From positions 1 to 64,000 of the forward strand of contig NZ_JASSVS010000014.1 of the NCBI RefSeq assembly GCF_030250645.1: a stretch of 64,000 nt of DNA, in the 5' to 3' direction. The DNA is from Marinobacter azerbaijanicus (GTDB taxonomy: Bacteria > Pseudomonadota > Gammaproteobacteria > Pseudomonadales > Oleiphilaceae). The first letter of the stretch is position 1, and every line of letters begins with the position of its first letter. The position numbers were made by a program, and so were the translations under genes. The notes under the pieces were generated by a model. That model worked only from the letters and a program-made list of their open reading frames with translations. It ran no database searches and was not told where the DNA came from. Shown one piece after another: positions 57,147-64,000 of this stretch.

Positions 57147-58727
57147 ATGAGAGTCAACGCGCCAGTCACCGATCGTGAGGAACCCGTTCGTTCCGAAGAC
57201 CGCCTTATCAGCACAACCAACCTCAAGGGAGTCATCCAGAGCGCAAACGAGTCTTTCTGTCGCGTTGCCGGTTTCAGTGAGGAGGAACTCATCGGCAAGC
57301 CGCATAATATCGTCCGCCACCCTGAAATGCCGGAGGCTGTCTACGAAAACTTCTGGAGTACACTCAAATCCGGCAAGCCATGGATGGGCATTATCAAGAA
57401 CCGCTGCAAGAATGGTGATTACTACTGGGTCAGTGGTTTTGTGTCCCCGGTATTTGAAGGAACTCACCACGTCGGCTTTCAGTCAGTTCGTACGCAAGCA
57501 ACCGCGGAGCAGAAAGAACGCGCGTCGCGCCTGTATGCCAGGCTGCGGAATGGCAAACCCATCGTGCAGCCCTGGAATCGGGTAGGAACGCGCGGTCGTC
57601 TGGCAGTCGTTGTTGCCGTCATTAGCGCTGCAGGGGTTGCTGTTGGCAACGCAACCGCTACTCTTTCCCTCCCATCCTTTGTTGCAATAGCGGGGGTGGC
57701 GGCGTTGATCGGGGCAGCCATTACATTTGCTGCCACCAGGCGCCTTGGGTATCTGACAGGCCTCGCACAGAACATCTTTGGTAACACTGTCGGTGAGTAT
57801 ACATATGGCGGTGGCCATGACATCCCGGCACAAGTGGAACTGGCAATTGCGATGCAGCGTGCCCAGATGGATGCCATGCAGACGCGGGTATATGATCTGG
57901 TCGAGAAACTCGGTACAGCTATTGTCGATACCGAACACGCTGCGCAGAGCAGCCAGGAAGCCATCGGTAAACAACGCGAAGATACCCAGGGCGTGGCCAC
58001 GGCAATGAACGAGATGGCTACCACGGCCCAGGAAGTCTCACGCAACGCCAACGATGCCGCCACCTCAGCCGAGGAGGCATCGCGCCAGGCCAGTGAAGGC
58101 GGTCAGGTCATGGATGAAGCCAGCCGAGCCATGAAACAGCTTGCCAGTGAAATTCAGGAAGCCGCTGTGGCCGTCCAGCGACTTGAAAAAGACACCGAAG
58201 AAATCCGCAAGGTGATTGGTACAGTCCAGTCAATCTCCGAACAGACCAACCTGCTCGCCCTGAATGCTGCTATTGAGGCAGCGCGCGCCGGCGAAGCGGG
58301 ACGAGGCTTTTCTGTGGTTGCGGACGAGGTACGCGCGCTTTCGGCTCGCGTGAATGATGCCACGGGTGAAATTTCTGATGCGATCGAGCGTCTTGAAGCG
58401 GGTGTGGGCAGGACCAGTGATGTCATGGGATCAGGCACCAAGGCGGCATCAGAGGTGGGCGAAAGAGCGGAAAAGGCTCACCAGACTACCCAGAACATCG
58501 TTGCGGCAGTAGCGACCATAACCGACATGAACACGCAGATCGCTTCTGCAGCAGAGGAACAGACCCAGGTAGCCGAAGAAGTAAGCCAGGCCATCACCAG
58601 CGTTAATGATGGCTTCGCCACAACAGACGCTGCAGCGCGAAAAACCCGGCAGGCCAGTGAGCAGCTGAGCATTCTCGTACAGCAACTCAGCGGCCTGATT
58701 CGCCAGTTTCGGGTACTGGGTAAATAA
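57147..58727 (+). CDS. Aer-like PAS-containing chemoreceptor
   Basis: The 526-aa protein has an N-terminal Aer-type PAS domain (about 18-125; GVIQSANESFCRVAGFSEEE, GKPHNIVRHPEMP, KNGDYYWVSGFVSPV), likely FAD-binding. A membrane hairpin follows (about 150-195, two hydrophobic runs with no sizeable periplasmic domain), then a cytosolic methyl-accepting module with ALNAAIEAARAGEAGRGFSV near 375. This suits aerotaxis or redox sensing from inside. It is 71 bp after phaC on the same strand but has its own GGTGGAG-type ribosome site. Confidence 0.88.
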   Translation: MRVNAPVTDREEPVRSEDRLISTTNLKGVIQSANESFCRVAGFSEEELIGKPHNIVRHPEMPEAVYENFWSTLKSGKPWMGIIKNRCKNGDYYWVSGFVSPVFEGTHHVGFQSVRTQATAEQKERASRLYARLRNGKPIVQPWNRVGTRGRLAVVVAVISAAGVAVGNATATLSLPSFVAIAGVAALIGAAITFAATRRLGYLTGLAQNIFGNTVGEYTYGGGHDIPAQVELAIAMQRAQMDAMQTRVYDLVEKLGTAIVDTEHAAQSSQEAIGKQREDTQGVATAMNEMATTAQEVSRNANDAATSAEEASRQASEGGQVMDEASRAMKQLASEIQEAAVAVQRLEKDTEEIRKVIGTVQSISEQTNLLALNAAIEAARAGEAGRGFSVVADEVRALSARVNDATGEISDAIERLEAGVGRTSDVMGSGTKAASEVGERAEKAHQTTQNIVAAVATITDMNTQIASAAEEQTQVAEEVSQAITSVNDGFATTDAAARKTRQASEQLSILVQQLSGLIRQFRVLGK

Positions 58728-58754
58728 CTCGCAAGGGTCTGTTTCTAGGGTGGA

Positions 58755-60353
58755 TCAGCCCATAGGCTCCACCCGATCGCGACCATTCGCCTTGGCTCGT
58801 AGCAGTTTTTCGTCGGCTCGTTTCAGAACCGCCATTGGCATCTCATTGTTGCCTGCCTCTGCGACTCCCAGACTGATTGTGACACCGCCCACCAGGGGCA
58901 ACGAAAAGTTCCTCACTCTTGTTCGCAGAATATTCGCGAGCCGAAGCGCGCCATCCAGCGAGGTTTGGGGCAGCAACAGGACGAACTCTTCTCCACCCCA
59001 GCGCGCCAGGCGATCCACCTGCCGCACACGCCTCACCATTTCTTCGGCTACCAACCGCAACGCGATATCGCCCGCATCGTGACCATAGCGATCATTGACC
59101 AGCTTGAAGTGATCAATGTCGATCATAATCAATGAATAAGGTTGGCCATACCTGACAGATTCCTCATGGATTTCAAACAATGATTGTTCAAATCGACGCC
59201 TGTTCCATAGACCTGTCAACGCATCATGGTTGGCGAAATGCTCCAGCCGTTCGGTATTGCGTTTCTGTTGTGTGATATCCCAGTATTGCCAGAGGTGCCC
59301 GAGGTAGATCTCTCCATGGAAGACGGGGACGTAGGTACGCTCAAGAGCGCGTCCATCAACCATCTCAAGCTCGTCGGTGACGGTCTGGCGCGCTTTGAGC
59401 GCAGCGTCGATGCCCTCGATAAAGGCGTCAGGTTCTGCAAACAGTTTCTTGCTATGCTCTGCGGCTTCCCCGCAGTCTGCCCCTTCAAGCGCCTCTGGCG
59501 GAGCATCAATACCAAACAGATTGCAGAAAGTCTGATTTGCCAGAACAACCCGGCGATTTTCATCTTCCACCACGATTCCGCCTCGCAGATTCCTGAGAAG
59601 CGCAGAGAGGCGTTCGCGCATATTTATCAGAGCAAGTTCGTTCTCCACCCGGGCATTGATATCAGTCTGGCTGACCAACACCACATGCTCGCCAGTGACT
59701 GGATCAGTCGTACGTTGAAGGTCAAGCCGGTGCCAACGTTCCCCGTATCGGGTAGTTACCGGCGCCTCGAGAGAGTAACTTTCATGATTACCGAGCACCC
59801 ATTGGTACACACTCTCTTCGTCAACACTGCGCACGAAATACTCTCCAAAATGTCTGCCATCCGAGAGTGTCGCCCGAGCCGCCGGGTTCCGGGACAGCAG
59901 ATGCCCCTGTGCATCGAACACTGACAGAAGCGTTGGTGTATGACGCAACGCCTCCTGAGCACGCAGGGCCTCGGCATCCCGCTCTACAACTGGTTGCGCT
60001 TCAACCAACATCGCCAGGCCATTCTCCAGGGGATATCCGGAACACAGGCATCGCAGAGTGGTGGGACGCCCCTGTGGGTAAAGAGTCCAGGTCTCTACGA
60101 CTGCCTCGCCCCGTCCGAACCGCTCCAGGTAATCCTGTAACCGGGTAAGTACCGGGCCCGATATCTCGGCCCTGAAATCCCGTGAACGCAGTGCGTCCAG
60201 ATCTTCAGCCTCCCATAACGCCAGTGCAGCCGCGTTGCCCCAAATCATAGCGACCCGCTCTATATCAAAAATCCACAGTGGCGTTTGCAGGCTGTCGAGC
60301 AACGTTGCCATATCAGGCACTGCCTGGCCTGTTTTTTTCCCGTTATCCTTCAT
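58755..60353 (-). CDS. PAS-GGDEF diguanylate cyclase
   Basis: The 532-aa cytosolic protein has about three PAS-like modules (about 15-125, 130-235 and 245-360; TPLWIFDIERVAMIWGNAAA, PTLLSVFDAQGHLLSRNPAA) and a C-terminal GGDEF domain (about 365-530). The active site is RWGGEEF, with inhibitory-site RQVD five residues before it, so it should make c-di-GMP and be product-inhibited. No EAL domain. Convergent with the Aer-like gene. Confidence 0.9.
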   Translation of the reverse strand: MKDNGKKTGQAVPDMATLLDSLQTPLWIFDIERVAMIWGNAAALALWEAEDLDALRSRDFRAEISGPVLTRLQDYLERFGRGEAVVETWTLYPQGRPTTLRCLCSGYPLENGLAMLVEAQPVVERDAEALRAQEALRHTPTLLSVFDAQGHLLSRNPAARATLSDGRHFGEYFVRSVDEESVYQWVLGNHESYSLEAPVTTRYGERWHRLDLQRTTDPVTGEHVVLVSQTDINARVENELALINMRERLSALLRNLRGGIVVEDENRRVVLANQTFCNLFGIDAPPEALEGADCGEAAEHSKKLFAEPDAFIEGIDAALKARQTVTDELEMVDGRALERTYVPVFHGEIYLGHLWQYWDITQQKRNTERLEHFANHDALTGLWNRRRFEQSLFEIHEESVRYGQPYSLIMIDIDHFKLVNDRYGHDAGDIALRLVAEEMVRRVRQVDRLARWGGEEFVLLLPQTSLDGALRLANILRTRVRNFSLPLVGGVTISLGVAEAGNNEMPMAVLKRADEKLLRAKANGRDRVEPMG

Positions 60354-60773
60354 TGGCCACCGAATCGACTGGGTACGGAAAAGAACAAGAAGATTGTTTG
60401 AAACTCAGTTTTCACAAGGAGTGCCTGTTTTTCGATCATTAATCAAAGAGTAGGCTTCACTAAAATAGGGGTCAACGAGCGCCCTCCCCATTTCCGACTG
60501 TGACTCCACTCTGCTGTCCGCTTTCCAGGACGCATCTGTCCGTACTTTCTGACACTAATGATTGCCAATCGATACCATTGTCCTGATCACCAGACAATCT
60601 GCGCTCAGTCAAATATTGCCACCACAATTTACAGACAAACAATGCTTTAAAACAAGGAGTTAGATAATTGGCATCGTTTGTGCCTCTGGCATTCTGACAA
60701 TTATAAAAACTACGCATCATAGACAAGAAAGAACGAGTGTTTTCTGTCACTCTGATAACAATAAGGTACATCC
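60354..60773. other. Intergenic region before the periplasmic binding protein gene
   Basis: About 420 bp between divergent genes, AT-rich toward the right. It should carry promoters for both neighbours. A 99-codon frame on the minus strand (60472-60771) has no ribosome-binding site and unlikely composition, so I do not call it. I see no clear operator. Confidence 0.4.
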
Positions 60774-61739
60774 ATGCGCTTCCTCCTCTTGGCTCTTTTG
60801 CTGGCCAGCCCTCTGTGTTTTGCTAAAACCGTTGTCGTTATTCAAAGCTATCACCTTGATTACACATGGGATGCGGATTATATCGATGCCATCCGATCGG
60901 TACTTGGTAATGACCATGAGATCCATGTCTTCGAGCTCGACACCAAACGTTTACCGAAATCCCAGTGGCCAGATAAAGTAGCGAGCATTGAGCAATCCGT
61001 TTCCAGCATTAAGCCTGACATCGCCATTCTGGGTGATGATAACGCCTTTTCGCTGATGGCCAGCGGCCTGGTTGAGAAGCAGATACCCGTTGTGTTTCTG
61101 GGTGTTAACGGTGGCCCTGTGCAGCACCCCACCCTGAACCATGAGCTGGTCACCGGCATTCTTGAGCGTCCGTTTTTCGCCGAGAGCATTCGCCACCTGC
61201 AGAAGGTTCTCAGAGTGGATGAGCGCTTCCTTGTTCTCATGGATGATTCGCCTACCATGCGTAATGCGGTTAACGATTACTTTGGCGAAAAGAGAAGCGC
61301 CGAGGTATATGGTTCCCAACTGGACATTGTCCTTACCAACGACAAAGAGACCTGGTTGCAGTCTGTTTTCACAGCCCACGAACAGTACGACGCGATCATC
61401 GTAGGTACCCATCACACAATCCGTGATGCCCAGGAGACCTGGATCCCGCCCAAGGAACTGATGGCTGAGGCAACCAGCCGTACCCAGGTTCCCATATTCT
61501 CCTTCTGGGACATCTTTATCGGAAAGGGGCAAAGCATTGGTGGCTTTACAATTTCCGCCCACCAGGAAGGCATTACAGCGGCACGACTTGCATCCCTTGT
61601 ACTGAATGGCGTCAAACCCGATCGCATTCCCCAGTTGAAATCACTGAGCGGTCACTATGTCTACAGCGAGAGTGGCATGAAGGAATGGAATCTGAAGCTT
61701 TCACCCATGATTGCCAGCCAATCAACTTTTGTTGAATAA
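60774..61739 (+). CDS. Periplasmic ABC-type substrate-binding protein (ABC_sub_bind)
   Basis: The 321-aa protein has a signal peptide (FLLLALLLASPLCFA) and the two-lobe pattern of the ABC_sub_bind family (KTVVVIQSYHLDYTWDADY, PDIAILGDDNAFSLMASG, IPVVFLGVNGGP, FTISAHQEGITAARLAS). No permease or ATPase gene follows; the next gene is a chemoreceptor 75 bp downstream. It therefore may act as a ligand sensor docking on that receptor rather than in uptake. The ligand is unknown. Confidence 0.82.
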   Translation: MRFLLLALLLASPLCFAKTVVVIQSYHLDYTWDADYIDAIRSVLGNDHEIHVFELDTKRLPKSQWPDKVASIEQSVSSIKPDIAILGDDNAFSLMASGLVEKQIPVVFLGVNGGPVQHPTLNHELVTGILERPFFAESIRHLQKVLRVDERFLVLMDDSPTMRNAVNDYFGEKRSAEVYGSQLDIVLTNDKETWLQSVFTAHEQYDAIIVGTHHTIRDAQETWIPPKELMAEATSRTQVPIFSFWDIFIGKGQSIGGFTISAHQEGITAARLASLVLNGVKPDRIPQLKSLSGHYVYSESGMKEWNLKLSPMIASQSTFVE

Positions 61740-61814
61740 AACCGGCGATCGGCTTCAGATTTACTTCAACACGTCGTTACCCAAGACATCGAGCACGCTC
61801 TGCGAGGAAGAAAA

Positions 61815-63818
61815 GTGGCTGTCAACAAATTCGAATCCATAGAACGTCGACTTGGCGTAAGAGGAAAGCTTCTGATCGCGCCGGTTTTCATTCTCCTGCT
61901 GTTTGCGCTGGTGACCTTCTACAGCATCAGGGAGTTTCAGAACCTCGACTCAAGAATGAACACCGTTGCGAGAGATCTGGCGCCGGAAACCGCCGTTGCG
62001 ACAGGTGTTCTCATCAATCTTTACAGGATGAGGCTCTGGGTCTTTGATTTCTACTCCACTGGCGATGACGAAATTCTGACCCGTTTTGATCAGCTTGAAT
62101 CGGACTTTTTCAGTGAACTGTCAGACGCAAGCCAGACTATTGGTGATCCGGAACGTGCTCAGCTCGTCAATAAGATTCAGCAATCCACACTGGAGTATGT
62201 TGATGCTTTCCGGAACGAGTTGGTGCCTGCCAAACAGCAGGTAAAGGATATTGTTGCCAACAGGATCGACAAGTACGGCCCCGTGGCATCCGAATCGTTG
62301 CGCCGTGCGATTGACGGTGTCACCAACCGGGACCCCGACAGCCGGTTGCGTGTTGTCCTGGAACAGTTGATTCACGACACCCTGCTGATGCGCATGGCAA
62401 CTCAGCGGTTCTTTGTTGACGGCGATCAGTCTTCGGAAAAGGCCCTTTCCTATGCCATTGAGGACGTGTCGGATGGCCTTGAGTTCCTCGATATGGACTC
62501 GATTCCGGATTACGTCCGGCAGTACTTTGATACAGCCATAGAGGCACTGGAGAACTACCAGTCATCGGTCGATGAACTGTTGGTCCAGCAGAAGGCAATG
62601 ATCCGCACAAAAGAAGACAAACTTGACGTATTGGGTCCCCGGATCACGGCTCTTGCACGTGATCTTGAGCAGAAGGTTTTCACCTCACTTGAAGCGGTCG
62701 CCGACGAGGCAGAAGCTGAAACCGAGACGTCACTCAACCTCATACTCGCCGCCTTCATCATATCCGTCGTCCTCGGTCTGCTGGTCGCGTTCATTATGAG
62801 CCGGCTGATGGGAACCAGTGTCAAACGAGCCAGGGCCGAAATTCTGGGCTATCTGGACAGCATCGGTAATAACCGGGGTGACATCTCTACCCGCCTGACC
62901 AAAGGACGCCCGGACGAAATCGGCGACTTCATCACAGCCGTTAATTCGTTTCTGGAAACCCTGGAAGACATTATTTCCCAAATCGTCACCTCATCGCGGC
63001 GGCTCAGTACCGAATCTGAATCTTTGTCCGGCATTACCGACAGCACCACCGCAAATGCCGAACAACAGAGAGATCAGGTTACCCAGGTGTCCGCGGCCAT
63101 GCAGGAAATGGTTTCGACATCCGACGAAATTGCCTCCAATACGAATGACACGGATGAATCCTCGCGGCAGGCAGCTGACCTGGCGGTAACAGGGCAGGCA
63201 ACCGTTGAAACCGCAGTCAGATCCGTGACCAGGCTTGCGGAACAGGTCGAAGAAGGTTCTAAACGTATTCAGCGCCTCGAGCAGGAATCGGGTGAAATCG
63301 GCAACGTACTGGAGGTTATTCAGGCCATCGCGGAGCAGACCAACCTGCTTGCCCTGAATGCTGCCATTGAGGCCGCCCGCGCGGGTGAGGCAGGCCGGGG
63401 CTTTTCGGTCGTTGCCGATGAGGTGCGCAGTCTCGCGAAGCGGGTTCAGGATTCCACCGTTGATATTGAGCGAATTGTGTCGAATCTGCAGAGTGGCGCG
63501 GCAGGTGCGGTGGTCGATATGAGCAAGGCAAAGCAGATGGCTGGAGAAGCCCGTGAGGAAGCCGAAAAGTCCGGTGTTGCCCTGTCTGAAATCATGGCTG
63601 CCGTGAACCGGATTGTGGACATGACAACACAGATCGCCAGCGCCACCGAACAGCAACGGGCGACAGCGGCTGAGATGACTCAGAACGTTGAGGCCAGCAG
63701 TAGTGCCATCGACAAACTGACAGATGACATCTCTCACGTGAACCAGTCCAGCAAATCCCTGGCGGACATGGCGGAAGATCTTAACAGCCTGGTACGCCGC
63801 TTCAGGACATCAACGTAA
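61815..63818 (+). CDS. HBM-type methyl-accepting chemotaxis protein
   Basis: The start is GTG 61815 with GAGGAAG just upstream. The 667-aa receptor has a helix (about 19-38), a large all-helical periplasmic domain of helical-bimodular type (about 40-305), a second helix (about 308-330), HAMP, and a signalling domain with ALNAAIEAARAGEAGRGFSV near 515. Known HBM receptors such as McpS bind organic acids. The upstream binding-protein gene suggests that ligand may instead be sensed through a periplasmic partner. Confidence 0.88.
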   Translation: MAVNKFESIERRLGVRGKLLIAPVFILLLFALVTFYSIREFQNLDSRMNTVARDLAPETAVATGVLINLYRMRLWVFDFYSTGDDEILTRFDQLESDFFSELSDASQTIGDPERAQLVNKIQQSTLEYVDAFRNELVPAKQQVKDIVANRIDKYGPVASESLRRAIDGVTNRDPDSRLRVVLEQLIHDTLLMRMATQRFFVDGDQSSEKALSYAIEDVSDGLEFLDMDSIPDYVRQYFDTAIEALENYQSSVDELLVQQKAMIRTKEDKLDVLGPRITALARDLEQKVFTSLEAVADEAEAETETSLNLILAAFIISVVLGLLVAFIMSRLMGTSVKRARAEILGYLDSIGNNRGDISTRLTKGRPDEIGDFITAVNSFLETLEDIISQIVTSSRRLSTESESLSGITDSTTANAEQQRDQVTQVSAAMQEMVSTSDEIASNTNDTDESSRQAADLAVTGQATVETAVRSVTRLAEQVEEGSKRIQRLEQESGEIGNVLEVIQAIAEQTNLLALNAAIEAARAGEAGRGFSVVADEVRSLAKRVQDSTVDIERIVSNLQSGAAGAVVDMSKAKQMAGEAREEAEKSGVALSEIMAAVNRIVDMTTQIASATEQQRATAAEMTQNVEASSSAIDKLTDDISHVNQSSKSLADMAEDLNSLVRRFRTST

Positions 63819-63924
63819 CTTTCATTTCCCCTTGTGTTAACTACGTCATGGGCGATCTCTTGAATTACTGATACTTTCAATACTCAACAAAAAGTTACGA
63901 AGTACATCAGGGAGAGGTCCACCC

Positions 63925-64000
63925 ATGAGCCATTCACGTTCTACCAGGACGCCGGCCGTTCTCGCGGCTACCATAGCGGCGTCCTTTTGTGCAGTTGCTC
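63925..64000 (+). CDS. Start of an exported protein (cut by window end)
   Basis: ATG 63925 follows GGAGAGG (63911-63917) by 7 nt. The 25 visible codons encode a signal-peptide-like sequence, MSHSRSTRTPAVLAATIAAS, then FCAVA. It could be a secreted protein or a receptor. It lies 106 bp after the chemoreceptor gene. No function can be assigned from this fragment. Confidence 0.65.
   Translation, partial: MSHSRSTRTPAVLAATIAASFCAVA

Noticed and set aside
60472..60771. 99-codon minus-strand frame between the GGDEF gene and the binding-protein gene
   Set aside because: No ribosome-binding site, no hydrophobic or domain pattern, and it covers the probable promoter of the next gene.

Overview
The window looks like chromosomal DNA of a marine gammaproteobacterium, most like Marinobacter or a close relative. 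This is an inference from gene content: polyhydroxyalkanoate synthesis genes, malate:quinone oxidoreductase, many chemotaxis and c-di-GMP proteins and a CusCBA pump. I ran no similarity search. I see no rRNA, tRNA, CRISPR array, insertion sequence or phage.

Layout. 1-7.7 kb: a catabolic cluster. A GlxA-type AraC regulator and an MmgE/PrpD-FAD/Fe-S oxidoreductase pair face an alpha/beta hydrolase and a TIM-barrel amidohydrolase. 7.7-11.0 kb: a lower-GC patch of orphan genes. 11.1-12.5 kb: a lysR/ycaC divergent pair whose two 5' ends and shared promoter are missing, as if by one deletion. 12.6-16.9 kb: ACT-domain protein, pirin, tiny membrane proteins and a GGDEF-EAL protein. 17.0-20.2 kb: mqo and an unusually long isocitrate dehydrogenase with an internal duplication. 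20.3-23.1 kb: a two-subunit molybdenum hydroxylase.

23.2-53.7 kb is a metal-response island, probably for copper or silver: CusCBA, two small secreted proteins, a six-gene envelope operon (beta-propeller, LolA-like protein, ABC ATPase, double FtsX permease, predicted outer-membrane barrel, 4-TM protein), an ATP-grasp-like protein, and a long minus-strand run from an HMA-like protein through an APC permease, a CopA-type ATPase, a DUF302 protein, a flavocytochrome and a cytochrome b5 into an eight-gene complex-I-like operon. Five copies of a direct repeat, WTTCAG-N5-WTTCAG with an 11-bp period, lie 36-70 bp before start codons in the island. They suggest one OmpR/PhoB-type regulator, not encoded here, controls the island.

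The most novel item is the complex-I-like operon. It keeps NuoA, H, J, K, L, M and N with their proton-pumping residues but has no NuoC, E, F, G or I. NuoB and NuoD are replaced by one fused protein in which NuoB has lost most Fe-S ligands and is joined to NuoD through a heavy-metal-binding domain and a stretch of more than forty histidines.

54.1-57.1 kb is a phaB-phasin-phaC operon. 57.1-64.0 kb holds sensory genes: an Aer-like receptor, a PAS-GGDEF cyclase, a periplasmic binding protein beside an HBM-type chemoreceptor, and the start of another exported protein.
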